A stretch of 64,000 bases of DNA from Flavobacterium psychraerolatum. GTDB taxonomy: Bacteria > Bacteroidota > Bacteroidia > Flavobacteriales > Flavobacteriaceae. The position numbers and the translations under genes were made by a program. How positions within the stretch are numbered: position 1 is the stretch's first letter; each line of letters begins with the position of its first letter. The DNA lies in NCBI RefSeq assembly GCF_025960985.1, contig NZ_JAOQMX010000013.1, positions 22,925 to 86,924 on the forward strand, in the 5' to 3' direction. Under the pieces are notes generated by a model. It searched no databases, was not told the origin of the DNA, and worked only from the letters and a program-made list of their open reading frames with translations. Of the stretch, positions 1-10,055 are shown one piece after another.

Positions 1-326
1 GATAAATAATGAATATTAGATCCTGAACCTAAAATTATATAATCATTATTACTTATATATTTTAACGCTTCTTTTGCAATTTGCTTCTTTTGCTCAACCT
101 GCAACTCTTCTTTATCGTTAACATTTCGCTCAAACGCGTACAAAGGTTTCTTACTCGCACCACCGTGCGTACGGTGTAATAATTTTTCATTTTCCAGAAA
201 TGTTAAGTCCTTTCGAATAGTTACGGTTGAGACATTATGTGTTTCACATAAATCTACCACATTAACATAACCTTTTTGTCCTAACTCGTTAAGTATATCC
301 TCCTGTCTCCTATTAATCAATGCCAT
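1..326 (-). CDS. glpR: DeoR/GlpR-family transcriptional repressor (partial, N-terminal part)
   Basis: The start codon is at 326 on the minus strand and the gene runs off the left edge of the window, so only about 108 residues are visible. They begin MALINRRQEDILNEL and contain a DeoR-type winged helix-turn-helix (VSTVTIRKDLTFLENE) followed by the family motif LHRTHGGA. After that comes the start of the sugar-phosphate-sensing domain (KKQIAKEALKYISNNDYIILGSG). DeoR proteins repress carbohydrate genes and release DNA on binding a phosphorylated sugar. The gene lies divergent to glpDKF across about 140 bp that hold repeated TTTCGTT sites, so a role as glycerol-3-phosphate repressor is inferred from context. 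The family assignment is firm; the ligand is not shown by the sequence. Confidence 0.88.
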   Translation of the reverse strand, partial: MALINRRQEDILNELGQKGYVNVVDLCETHNVSTVTIRKDLTFLENEKLLHRTHGGASKKPLYAFERNVNDKEELQVEQKKQIAKEALKYISNNDYIILGSGSNIHYL

Positions 327-410
327 TTCTATTTATTAAAATTAAACAATTGAATATTATTCAACACAAAAATACAACAATTAAACAAAATTTTACAAAA
401 ACATCGTTAC

Positions 411-453
411 TTTCGTTTTGTTTCGTTATATTTGCATATCGAAACTAACGAAA
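411..453. promoter_or_regulatory. glp operon promoter with repeated operator half-sites
   Basis: Two direct TTTCGTT copies (411-417 and 421-427) are followed by AACGAAA at 447-453, the inverted form. A Bacteroidota -7 element TATATTTG lies at 427-434, between the half-sites. The glpD ATG is at 470. A repressor bound to this array would cover the promoter; the adjacent DeoR/GlpR gene is the obvious candidate. The -33 element is not clear. Confidence 0.6.
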
Positions 454-469
454 CTAAAAAATTGCAACA

Positions 470-2053
470 ATGAAACTTACAGAACAATTATCAAAACTAA
501 AACAAACCCCAGAATGGGATGTAATCATCATTGGTGGAGGAGCAAGTGGTCTTGGAACCGCACTTGACGCTGCCAGTAGAGGATATAAAACCATTTTGGT
601 TGAGGCAGTAGATTTCGCAAAAGGAACGTCAAGCCGAAGCACCAAATTAGTTCACGGAGGTGTAAGATACCTTGAACAAGGAGACATCTCACTTGTTAGA
701 GAAGCTTTAAAAGAAAGAGGTTTAATGGCTCAAAATGCTGGACATCTAGTAAAAAATCAATCTTTCGTTATCCCAAACTACAATTGGTGGGGAGGTTATT
801 TCTACACAATCGGACTAACTATATACGACATGTTATCAGGAAAATTAAGTCTTGGTAAATCCCAATATATTTCGAAGAAAAAAACAATTGAGCTACTTCC
901 CACCATCGAGCAAAAAGGACTTGTAAGTGGCGTAATATATCAAGACGGACAATTTGATGATTCTCGCTTGGCCATCAACATTGCTCAGACAGCTGTAGAA
1001 AAAGGCGCTTGTTTACTGAATTACACTAAAGTTGTCAACCTATTAAAAGACGACAACAATCAAGTAACTGGCGTTCAAGTAGAAAACCAAGAAACCGGAG
1101 AACTATACGAACTTAAAGGAAAAGCAATCATCAATGCAACTGGTGTTTTTACCAATGCTATCATGAAGTTAAATGATAAAGTTTATAAAAAATATATTGT
1201 TCCAAGCCAGGGTATTCACCTTGTTTTCGACAAATCCTTCTTACCAAGTGACCATGCCTTAATGATTCCAAAAACAAGCGATGGTCGTGTACTATTTGCT
1301 GTGCCATGGCATGATAAAATTGTGGTTGGAACAACCGACACATTAATCAAAAGTCACAGCCTAGAACCAATTGCATTAGAAAAAGAAATCGAATTTGTAC
1401 TTGAAACAGCTCAACGATTTTTAGCAAAAAAACCAACTCGTGCAGATGTACTATCTGTATTTGCAGGACTACGACCACTAGCCGCACCAGAAAAAGAAGG
1501 AAAAAGTACGAAAGAAGTTTCGAGAAGTCATAAAATAATCGTTTCTGAAACAGGATTAATTACTATTACTGGTGGTAAATGGACCACCTACCGAAAAATT
1601 GCCGAAGATATCATTAACAAAGCCATTTCTACGCGTAATTTACCAGCCAAAGAATGCGTAACTGAACATATTTCCATACACGGAAACCTTAAAACAACGA
1701 CAGCAGACCGTAAAAACCATTTATACATTTACGGGACTGACATACCTAAAATACTTGAACTCCAAAACAAAGAACCTGAATTAAAACAAAAACTACACCC
1801 TAATTACGACTATACGTTAGCCGAAGTTGTTTGGTCCATTCGCCACGAAATGGCACGAACAATTGACGATGTATTATCGAGAAGAGTTCGTCTATTATTT
1901 CTAGATTCTCGCGCAGCTTTAGATTCCGCAGAAAAAGTAGCGCTACTTCTAGCAAAAGAACTTGGACATAACGAAGATTGGGTAAAAACTCAAATTCAAG
2001 AATTCAATGAACTCGCAAACGGCTTCTTATTAACTGAATTTAGAACAAATTAA
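470..2053 (+). CDS. glpD: glycerol-3-phosphate dehydrogenase (FAD-dependent, aerobic)
   Basis: A 527-residue flavoprotein that oxidises sn-glycerol-3-phosphate to dihydroxyacetone phosphate and passes electrons to the respiratory quinone pool at the inner membrane. The N-terminus has the FAD-binding Rossmann motif VIIIGGGASGLGTALDAASR, then the family signature GTSSRSTKLVHGGVRYLEQ. The C-terminal DAO_C-like domain includes EVVWSIRHEMARTIDDVLSRR. Length matches bacterial GlpD. It is the first gene of a glpD-glpK-glpF-OMP operon, with glpK starting 22 bp downstream. It lies just after the operator-rich promoter at 411-453, so induction by glycerol or glycerol-3-phosphate is likely. Confidence 0.96.
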   Translation: MKLTEQLSKLKQTPEWDVIIIGGGASGLGTALDAASRGYKTILVEAVDFAKGTSSRSTKLVHGGVRYLEQGDISLVREALKERGLMAQNAGHLVKNQSFVIPNYNWWGGYFYTIGLTIYDMLSGKLSLGKSQYISKKKTIELLPTIEQKGLVSGVIYQDGQFDDSRLAINIAQTAVEKGACLLNYTKVVNLLKDDNNQVTGVQVENQETGELYELKGKAIINATGVFTNAIMKLNDKVYKKYIVPSQGIHLVFDKSFLPSDHALMIPKTSDGRVLFAVPWHDKIVVGTTDTLIKSHSLEPIALEKEIEFVLETAQRFLAKKPTRADVLSVFAGLRPLAAPEKEGKSTKEVSRSHKIIVSETGLITITGGKWTTYRKIAEDIINKAISTRNLPAKECVTEHISIHGNLKTTTADRKNHLYIYGTDIPKILELQNKEPELKQKLHPNYDYTLAEVVWSIRHEMARTIDDVLSRRVRLLFLDSRAALDSAEKVALLLAKELGHNEDWVKTQIQEFNELANGFLLTEFRTN

Positions 2054-2057
2054 TTAA

Positions 2058-3572
<1,515 letters not shown>

Positions 3573-3610
3573 CTATTGAGCTCAACTAAAAAACCAAAAA
3601 ACCAAAAAAA

Positions 3611-4339
3611 ATGTCACCATTCACAGCAGAAATCATTGGCACCATGCTAATGATATTATTAGGAAATGGCGTAGTAGCCAATGTTGTACTTAAAGATACC
3701 AAAGGAAATAATTCAGGCTGGATCGTCATAACGACAGCCTGGGCTTTTGCCGTTTTCGTTGGAGTAGTTGTTGCAGGCCCTATTAGTGGAGCTCATTTAA
3801 ATCCTATTGTAACACTAGGACTTGCTCTTGTAGGTAAATTTGCATGGAATCAAGTCGCAGGATATGTTCTTGCACAATTAATTGGAGCAATGCTAGGTGC
3901 TTTCCTAGTTTGGCTATCCCACAAAGATCATTTTGCAGCAACAGAAGATGAAGGCGGAAAACTAGCTTGTTTCAGTACAGGCCCTGCCATTAGAAACTAC
4001 AGCTCAAATTTGATTAGTGAAATCATCGGGACCTTTGTCCTTATTTTTGTTATTTTCTACTTATCTGGACCTGATTTAAGCATCGCTGCCGCAGCAGATG
4101 CCAAAATAGGACTAGGATCTATAGGTGCTTTACCCGTAGCTATTTTAGTATGGGCAATTGGATTAAGTTTAGGAGGAACAACAGGATACGCTATTAATCC
4201 CGCAAGAGATTTAGGCCCTAGAATTGTTCACTCTATTTTGTATAAAGGTAAAAGTGACTGGAGTTACGCATGGGTTCCTATACTTGGACCTATCATTGGG
4301 TCTAGCCTAGCTGCTTTTTGCTATACTTTACTTATTTAA
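3611..4339 (+). CDS. glpF: glycerol uptake facilitator (aquaglyceroporin, MIP family)
   Basis: A 242-residue inner-membrane channel with the six-helix MIP architecture. The first NPA-box equivalent reads SGAHLNPIVTLG (NPI in place of NPA) and the second reads GYAINPARDLGPR, carrying the NPARD form typical of glycerol channels. It lets glycerol diffuse in for trapping by the kinase encoded directly upstream. Third gene of the glp operon. The altered first NPA box is a substitution seen here, and its effect on pore selectivity is unknown. Confidence 0.95.
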   Translation: MSPFTAEIIGTMLMILLGNGVVANVVLKDTKGNNSGWIVITTAWAFAVFVGVVVAGPISGAHLNPIVTLGLALVGKFAWNQVAGYVLAQLIGAMLGAFLVWLSHKDHFAATEDEGGKLACFSTGPAIRNYSSNLISEIIGTFVLIFVIFYLSGPDLSIAAAADAKIGLGSIGALPVAILVWAIGLSLGGTTGYAINPARDLGPRIVHSILYKGKSDWSYAWVPILGPIIGSSLAAFCYTLLI

Positions 4340-4377
4340 ACAACTAATTACCATAAACTAGAATAATCAATTAAACC

Positions 4378-5172
4378 ATGAAGAATTTTTTAATCGCCTC
4401 TGCATTATCTTTTGCAGGGTTAAATGGCTATGCACAAAACGCAACCGAAATAGACACTATTGAGAAAAAACAAATAAATACCACAAAAACATCAAGATTA
4501 GATTTTAATGTAGGAATAGAAACAAGTCACTTATGGAGAGGTTTAGTCATCAATGACGGTATGACGGCCACAGGAAATATTCACTACGCTTTGAACGAAA
4601 GCCAAACAATTAAGGTCGGATTCTGGGGCGGTGCAGGATTTGATGGGACTTATCACGAGATTGACTATTATGTGCAATATCAAAAAAACAATTTATCAAT
4701 AGCAATATGGGACTTGTTTAATACTACTGGCATAGAAACACCAAAATCATTTAATTATGACAAATTAACGACAACACATCTTATCGACTTAAGAACTTCA
4801 TATCGTTTTCCGAAAAATTTTCCGCTAAGAATTGAAGCAGATATCATATTATACAGTGGTTTAAATGACCGAGAATTAAACAATAATAATGAGTATCGCA
4901 GCAAGAACTCTACTTATATCGAATTAAGCTACCCACTTATTAGTGATCAAAAAGTTAACTTAAATGCCTTTATAGGAGCTGCATTACCTCTCCATGGAAG
5001 TAAACATCTATATACAACCAAAACACAAACAGATTTTGACATTGTAAACACAGGTATAACTGCTTCAAAGAATATTGAAATATTTAATTACAAACTCCCC
5101 GTTTCTGCTACAGCAATGTGGAATCCTGCCAATAAAATAGCCCGAATAAAACTAGACGTTAATCTGTTTTAA
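4378..5172 (+). CDS. predicted outer-membrane beta-barrel protein of the glp operon
   Basis: 264 residues with a signal peptide ending near GLNGYAQN, followed by alternating-polarity segments rich in aromatic residues (VGIETSHLWRGLVINDG, TIKVGFWGGAGFDGTYHE) and a terminal strand ending in LDVNLF, as expected for a beta barrel. It begins 38 bp after glpF and precedes a strong terminator, so it is the last gene of the glycerol operon. No named family was recognised with certainty. A role as an outer-membrane path for glycerol or glycerophosphodiesters is inference from the operon only. Confidence 0.72.
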   Translation: MKNFLIASALSFAGLNGYAQNATEIDTIEKKQINTTKTSRLDFNVGIETSHLWRGLVINDGMTATGNIHYALNESQTIKVGFWGGAGFDGTYHEIDYYVQYQKNNLSIAIWDLFNTTGIETPKSFNYDKLTTTHLIDLRTSYRFPKNFPLRIEADIILYSGLNDRELNNNNEYRSKNSTYIELSYPLISDQKVNLNAFIGAALPLHGSKHLYTTKTQTDFDIVNTGITASKNIEIFNYKLPVSATAMWNPANKIARIKLDVNLF

Positions 5173-5195
5173 TATTTAATTTGCAATACATTATT

Positions 5196-5230
5196 AAAAA
5201 CTCTCTTATTATTAAGAGAGTTTTTTTTTT
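5196..5230 (+). terminator. intrinsic terminator of the glp operon
   Basis: An inverted repeat, AAACTCTCTTA / TAAGAGAGTTT, is followed by a run of ten T. It lies 24 bp after the stop of the outer-membrane gene and before the miaB promoter. Confidence 0.88.
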
Positions 5231-5323
5231 GATCGTGTAACCTTCAATAATATTTACAAATTCAACCCCATAAAGAAGAATCCACCAAATAACTAAATAT
5301 CTGTTAATTCTTAATCTGACATC

Positions 5324-5355
5324 TTGTCATATTCAATCAAATAATTGTACATTTG
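5324..5355 (+). promoter_or_regulatory. miaB promoter, Bacteroidota type
   Basis: TTG at 5324-5326 is followed after 21 bp by TACATTTG at 5348-5355, which fits TTG-N17-23-TAnnTTTG. The downstream ATG is at 5390. Confidence 0.6.
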
Positions 5356-5389
5356 CAGACTTATTAAAACACACTTTTGAAAGTGACTT

Positions 5390-6835
5390 ATGGAAAAGAT
5401 TATTGACGAAAACAAACAAGGCGAAAGTCTAGTTTTACAAAATAAACCCGAAAACACAAAAAAATTATTTATCGAAAGTTATGGTTGTGCCATGAACTTT
5501 TCGGATAGTGAAATTGTAGCTTCGATATTATCTACAAACGGATACAATACCACTCAAATATTAGAAGAAGCCGATCTTGTTTTGGTAAACACCTGCTCTA
5601 TTAGAGATAAAGCAGAACAAACCATTCGAAAACGACTAGAAAAATACAATGCAGTAAAACGCATCAACTCCAAGATGAAAGTAGGCGTTTTGGGTTGTAT
5701 GGCAGAACGTTTGAAAGAAAAATTTCTTGATGAAGAAAAAATAGTTGATCTCGTTGTAGGCCCTGATGCTTACAAGGATTTACCCAATTTATTGAGTGAA
5801 GTTGAGGAAGGACGTGATGCTATCAATGTAATATTATCTAAGGACGAAACCTACGGAGACATCTCACCTGTTCGTTTGATGAGTAACGGAATTACCGCTT
5901 TAGTTTCCATCACACGTGGTTGTGATAATATGTGTACATTTTGCGTGGTTCCCTTCACCAGAGGGCGTGAGCGTAGCCGTGAGCCTCAAAGTATCATGAC
6001 CGAAATTCAAGATTTATGGAGTAAAGGTTTTAAAGAAATCACACTACTCGGGCAAAACGTAGACAGTTATTTATGGTATGGTGGCGGACTAAAAAAAGAT
6101 TTTGAAAACGCAACCGAAATGCAAAAAGCAACTGCAGTAGATTTTGACCAATTACTCGAAATGGTAGCGGTAGGTTTTCCAAAGATGCGCATTCGATTCT
6201 CTACTTCAAATCCACAAGATATGCACGAAAGTGTTTTGCACGTGATTGCAAAGCACCCAAATATATGTAAGCACATTCACTTACCCGTACAATCAGGAAG
6301 CAACCGTATTTTGAAAGAAATGAACCGCTTACACACCCGCGAAGAGTACATGACTTTGATTGATAAAATTAGAAGTATCATTCCGGATTGCGCTATCTCT
6401 CAAGATATGATTGCAGGTTTCCCAACAGAAACTGAGCAAGATCACCAAGACACCATGAGTTTAATGGAATATGTAAAATATAACTTCGGATACATGTACT
6501 CTTACTCTGAACGCCCTGGAACATTGGCCGGAAGAAAAATGGAAGACGATGTAGAAGAGCCAACCAAAGCGAGACGCTTGCAAGAAATTGTTGATTTACA
6601 GCAAAAACACGCTTGGCTTAGATCTGAAGAATTTATTGGTAAAACGGTTGAAGTTTTAATCGAAAAAGTATCTAAAAAATCTAAAGAAGAATTTTCTGGT
6701 CGAAATTCGCAAAGCATAACAGTAGTTTTCCCAAAGGAAGATTACAAGATTGGAGATTTTGTGAATGTAAAAATACTTAGTTGTACGAGCGGAACTCTTA
6801 AAGGAGAATCAGTTGGATTAAGCGATATGAATTAA
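5390..6835 (+). CDS. miaB: tRNA-2-methylthio-N6-dimethylallyladenosine synthase
   Basis: A 481-residue radical-SAM methylthiotransferase that adds a methylthio group to i6A37 of tRNAs reading UNN codons. Domains in order: UPF0004 domain (ESYGCAMNFSDSE, NTCSIRDKAEQ and LGCMAERL carry the three auxiliary cluster cysteines); radical-SAM core with ITRGCDNMCTFCVVPFTRGRE, whose CxxxCxxC binds the SAM cluster; C-terminal TRAM domain. Length agrees with other Bacteroidota MiaB proteins. Its original downstream neighbour was probably the sigma-54-type activator; the small gene in between is framed by inverted repeats. Confidence 0.96.
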   Translation: MEKIIDENKQGESLVLQNKPENTKKLFIESYGCAMNFSDSEIVASILSTNGYNTTQILEEADLVLVNTCSIRDKAEQTIRKRLEKYNAVKRINSKMKVGVLGCMAERLKEKFLDEEKIVDLVVGPDAYKDLPNLLSEVEEGRDAINVILSKDETYGDISPVRLMSNGITALVSITRGCDNMCTFCVVPFTRGRERSREPQSIMTEIQDLWSKGFKEITLLGQNVDSYLWYGGGLKKDFENATEMQKATAVDFDQLLEMVAVGFPKMRIRFSTSNPQDMHESVLHVIAKHPNICKHIHLPVQSGSNRILKEMNRLHTREEYMTLIDKIRSIIPDCAISQDMIAGFPTETEQDHQDTMSLMEYVKYNFGYMYSYSERPGTLAGRKMEDDVEEPTKARRLQEIVDLQQKHAWLRSEEFIGKTVEVLIEKVSKKSKEEFSGRNSQSITVVFPKEDYKIGDFVNVKILSCTSGTLKGESVGLSDMN

Positions 6836-6840
6836 ATTTT

Positions 6841-6873
6841 TTAACCGCAAATTTCGCAAATTTTCACAAATTA
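6841..6873 (+). repeat. left 33-bp inverted repeat around the GxxExxY gene
   Basis: Begins TTAACCGCAAATTTCGCAAA and ends TTTTCACAAATTA. Its reverse complement recurs at 7289-7321 with 3 mismatches in 33 positions. It starts 5 bp after the miaB stop and ends 21 bp before the GxxExxY start. Confidence 0.85.
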
Positions 6874-6894
6874 TATTCTTTTAAAAAATTCAAG

Positions 6895-7284
6895 ATGGAT
6901 AACTCAGATGAATATTATTATAAAAAAGACGAAAACTATCAAATCGTAGGTCTATGTATGGAAGTTCATAGAATTCTTGGACCAGGATTACTTGAAATCG
7001 TATACAAGGACGCATTAGAAATAGAATTCAGAAACCATAATATTCCTTACAGCAGAGAAAAAGAGTTTATCGTAGAATACAAAGGTACTATACTACCACA
7101 TAAATTTTATGCTGATTTTGTAGTTTACACTGATATTATTCTAGAAATAAAATCAACGAAAGAAATTAGCAATGACCATCTTGCTCAAACTTTAAATTAT
7201 ATGAAATTAGCAAAAACTCCAATTGGAATTATAGCAAACTTTCAAAACAAATCATTGGTTCACAAAAGAATGATAAATACTTAA
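6895..7284 (+). CDS. GxxExxY protein (PD-(D/E)XK nuclease-like superfamily)
   Basis: 129 residues. The family-naming motif is G31-L-L-E-I-V-Y37. A nuclease-like core follows: D74 in FYADFVVYTD and E84-I-K86 in ILEIKS, giving the D...ExK arrangement of PD-(D/E)XK enzymes. Family knowledge: these small proteins are common in Bacteroidota and their biological role is not established. The gene is enclosed on both sides by a 33-bp inverted repeat with almost no spare sequence (21 bp on the left, 4 bp on the right), so gene plus repeats form a compact cassette between miaB and the AAA+ activator. Nuclease activity is inferred from motifs only. Confidence 0.87.
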   Translation: MDNSDEYYYKKDENYQIVGLCMEVHRILGPGLLEIVYKDALEIEFRNHNIPYSREKEFIVEYKGTILPHKFYADFVVYTDIILEIKSTKEISNDHLAQTLNYMKLAKTPIGIIANFQNKSLVHKRMINT

Positions 7285-7288
7285 AAAG

Positions 7289-7321
7289 TAATTTGTGAAA
7301 ATTTGTGTAATTTGTGGTTAA
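7289..7321 (-). repeat. right 33-bp inverted repeat around the GxxExxY gene
   Basis: Reverse complement begins TTAACCACAAATTACACAAA and matches the left copy at 6841-6873 in 30 of 33 positions. It starts 4 bp after the GxxExxY stop. Confidence 0.85.
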
Positions 7322-7360
7322 AAACAATAATAAAAATACTTTGTTCCTAGAAAACTAAAT

Positions 7361-8617
7361 ATGGAGTCAGTACAAAATATAAAACAACGATTTGAGATTA
7401 TTGGTAACGAACCAAAGCTTAATCGTGCGATAGAAAAAGCGATACAAGTCGCCCCTACCGATATCTCTGTCTTGGTAGTGGGTGAAAGTGGCGTTGGAAA
7501 AGAAAGCATTCCCAAGATAATACACTCTCTTTCACATAGAAAACACGGCAAATACATTGCGGTAAACTGTGGTGCAATACCCGAAGGAACGATTGATAGT
7601 GAACTTTTCGGACACGAAAAAGGAGCCTTCACAGGTGCTACAAGTACACGTGAAGGGTATTTTGAGGTAGCAAACGGCGGAACTATCTTTTTGGATGAAG
7701 TAGGTGAATTGCCTCTTACCACTCAAGTTCGACTGTTAAGAATTTTGGAGAACGGAGAATTCTTAAAAGTAGGATCCTCACAAGTTCAAAAAACAGATGT
7801 ACGTATAGTCGCAGCTACAAACGTCAATTTATTCGATGCTATCCAAAAAGGAAAATTTCGTGAAGACTTATACTACCGTTTAAGTACGGTTGACATCGTT
7901 TTACCTCCTTTGAGAGAAAGAAAGGAAGACATCCACTTACTTTTTAGGAAATTTGCTGCAGATTTTGCTCACAAATACAAGATGCCACCATTAAAACTTG
8001 ATGAAGCTGCTGTACAATTACTACAAAAGTTTCGTTGGAGTGGTAACATTCGTCAATTGCGAAATGTAGCCGAACAGATTTCAGTTTTAGAAACTAATCG
8101 TGAAATTAATGCAATTATTTTACAATCGTATTTGCCTGCAGAAGGCTCTAACTTACCGTCTGTCATTAGCGATAAAAAAGCAGAAAGCGACTTCAGTACT
8201 GAAAGGGATATTTTATACAAAGTATTGTTTGATATGAAAAGTGATTTGAATGATTTAAAGAAACTCACTTTAGAATTAATGAAAAATGGCACCGCAAAAG
8301 CACAAGATATTAATCCTAATTTGATTTCAAAAATATACGGTTCACAGGAAAACGAAAGCGAAATAGACTTTGAAGAAAGACCTAAACCAGCGTTAATGGC
8401 GAGCCAAAAACAAGACAATCATTATGATGAGCCCGAAGACAATTACCTTTTTGCCGAGACTATTGAAGAGGAGGAGATATTGCGATTGGAACAAAAAGAA
8501 ATCGAAATGATCAAAAAATCATTAGAAAAGAATAAAGGAAAACGAAAAGCAGCCGCAGAAGAGTTGGGAATTTCTGAGCGTACTTTGTATCGAAAAATCA
8601 AGCAATTTGATCTTTAA
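7361..8617 (+). CDS. sigma-54-dependent transcriptional activator (AAA+ plus Fis HTH, no receiver domain)
   Basis: 418 residues. The AAA+ domain starts almost at the N-terminus: Walker A GESGVGKE near residues 41-48, the sigma-54 contact loop GAFTGA near 90, Walker B GGTIFLDEVGE, and the arginine-finger region REDLYYRLS. A long, charged, probably disordered linker (about 265-370) leads to a C-terminal Fis-type helix-turn-helix (KRKAAAEELGISERTLYRKI). There is no sensory receiver domain, so control must come from levels or partners. Genes downstream (lptE, TPR-like, secG, groESL) are in the same direction. A -24/-12-like site upstream of groES is a possible target. Confidence 0.93.
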   Translation: MESVQNIKQRFEIIGNEPKLNRAIEKAIQVAPTDISVLVVGESGVGKESIPKIIHSLSHRKHGKYIAVNCGAIPEGTIDSELFGHEKGAFTGATSTREGYFEVANGGTIFLDEVGELPLTTQVRLLRILENGEFLKVGSSQVQKTDVRIVAATNVNLFDAIQKGKFREDLYYRLSTVDIVLPPLRERKEDIHLLFRKFAADFAHKYKMPPLKLDEAAVQLLQKFRWSGNIRQLRNVAEQISVLETNREINAIILQSYLPAEGSNLPSVISDKKAESDFSTERDILYKVLFDMKSDLNDLKKLTLELMKNGTAKAQDINPNLISKIYGSQENESEIDFEERPKPALMASQKQDNHYDEPEDNYLFAETIEEEEILRLEQKEIEMIKKSLEKNKGKRKAAAEELGISERTLYRKIKQFDL

Positions 8618-8634
8618 AATAATTCTTATCTTTG
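8606..8634 (+). promoter_or_regulatory. lptE promoter
   Basis: TTTG at 8606-8609, 17 bp, then TATCTTTG at 8627-8634: a full match to the Bacteroidota consensus. The -33 part overlaps the end of the preceding gene. The lptE ATG is at 8668. Confidence 0.7.
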
Positions 8635-8667
8635 TAATCTAAATTCATCCCCCTTTTCAAGCATAAA

Positions 8668-9171
8668 ATGAAGAAAATACAATTTATATTCGTCCTATTC
8701 CTATTTTTAAACCTGACAAGTTGTTCTGTTTATAACTTTACAGGTACTGGAAAAATAGATGCCAAAACATTTCAAGTGAATTTTTTTCAAAATAACGCAG
8801 ACTTAATTGAACCTGGAATCGACCGTACGTTCACGCTTACACTTCAAGAAATCATTCAAAATCAAACCAATTTAAATTTAGTTAAAAACGGAGGAGATTT
8901 AACTTACGAAGGAGAAATAATTGATTACAGAATAAGTCCTATGACGGCCACTGCAAACCAACAAGCTTCACAAAACAGATTAAAAATACGTGTGAATGTT
9001 CGTTTCATAAATAAAAAGAAAGAAACTGATAATTTCGAAAAACCTTTTGAATTTTATTATGATTACCCAGCAACAACACAATTAGCTGGATCAACAAAAA
9101 GTACTGCTCTAAAAGATATTTTTGAAAGAATAACACAAGATATTTTCAACGAATCATTAGCAAAATGGTAA
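8668..9171 (+). CDS. lptE: LPS-assembly lipoprotein LptE
   Basis: 167-residue lipoprotein with a signal peptide and lipobox ending LNLTSCSVYNF. The body resembles the Bacteroidota LptE type: GTGKIDAKTFQVNFFQNNA, then a segment of beta strands (GEIIDYRISPMTATANQQAS) and a C-terminal helix. LptE plugs the LptD barrel that delivers lipopolysaccharide to the outer leaflet. It is 37 bp upstream of a TPR-like protein and part of a conserved Flavobacterium run with secG. Confidence 0.86.
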   Translation: MKKIQFIFVLFLFLNLTSCSVYNFTGTGKIDAKTFQVNFFQNNADLIEPGIDRTFTLTLQEIIQNQTNLNLVKNGGDLTYEGEIIDYRISPMTATANQQASQNRLKIRVNVRFINKKKETDNFEKPFEFYYDYPATTQLAGSTKSTALKDIFERITQDIFNESLAKW

Positions 9172-9208
9172 TCATTTCGTTTCCCGTAGAACGAGAGAAT
9201 AACATACT

Positions 9209-10048
9209 ATGAACATAACCGATTATACTTATTTAATAAACAGCCCAGACGCAATTTCAGAACAACAAACGTTGGCGCTTGAAAATGTACTGGATGAATT
9301 TCCGTATTTTCAAAGTGCTCGTGCTTTGCGTTTAAAAGGACTATACAACCAAAATAATTTTAAATACAATTATGCTTTAAAAGTTACAGCTGCACATTCT
9401 ACAGACAGAACAGTTTTATTTGATTTTATTACATCAGATTCGTTTACTGCCATTCAGCGCGATTTGTTTAATCAAAAAGCAGCCGAACTATTAGACATTA
9501 TAGTGATTGATAGTGAAATACTGACAACCGAGAAACCAGCAACTTCAAAACTAGAAGATTCTATATTACACACTATTAAAGAAGCTTCTCCAGTAAAATT
9601 AGAAGAAAAAAAACCTTCTATCGAAGAAAAATTAGAATTAGGAGCACCTTTAGATTTTTCCAAGACAGAGAAACATTCCTTTCAAGAATGGCTTAAGTTA
9701 TCTAGAGCGCAACCTATTATTCGAGAAAAAGAGTCAAAAGAAACTTTTGCGACTATTCAACTTGATCCCGAAAAACAAAAGAAAGCAGCAATAATTGATA
9801 AATTCATTGAGACTAGTCCAAAAATTTCTCCCGTAAAAAAAGAAAGTATTTCAAATGTACAAATTGATATTAATAAAGAAGACCATTCTTATTTAATGAC
9901 AGAGACTTTAGCGAAAGTTTACCTAGAACAAAAAAAATATCTAAAAGCGATACAAGCTTATGAGATATTAATTTTGAAATATCCAGAAAAAAGTAGTTTC
10001 TTTGCAGACCGTATCTCAGATATAAAACATTTACAACAAAATAATTAA
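9209..10048 (+). CDS. hypothetical protein with C-terminal TPR-like helices
   Basis: 279 residues, no signal peptide. The N-terminus (INSPDAISEQQTLALENVLDEFPYFQSARALRLKGLYN) and the C-terminus (AKVYLEQKKYLKAIQAYEILILKYPEKSSFFADRI) read as tetratricopeptide-type helix pairs. The middle, about 110-200, is charged, low in predicted structure and rich in K/E. The gene is between lptE and secG and overlaps neither. This layout is common in Flavobacteria, but the role is unknown to me. The TPR hairpin suggests protein-protein contact. Confidence 0.78.
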   Translation: MNITDYTYLINSPDAISEQQTLALENVLDEFPYFQSARALRLKGLYNQNNFKYNYALKVTAAHSTDRTVLFDFITSDSFTAIQRDLFNQKAAELLDIIVIDSEILTTEKPATSKLEDSILHTIKEASPVKLEEKKPSIEEKLELGAPLDFSKTEKHSFQEWLKLSRAQPIIREKESKETFATIQLDPEKQKKAAIIDKFIETSPKISPVKKESISNVQIDINKEDHSYLMTETLAKVYLEQKKYLKAIQAYEILILKYPEKSSFFADRISDIKHLQQNN

Positions 10049-10055
10049 ACATACA

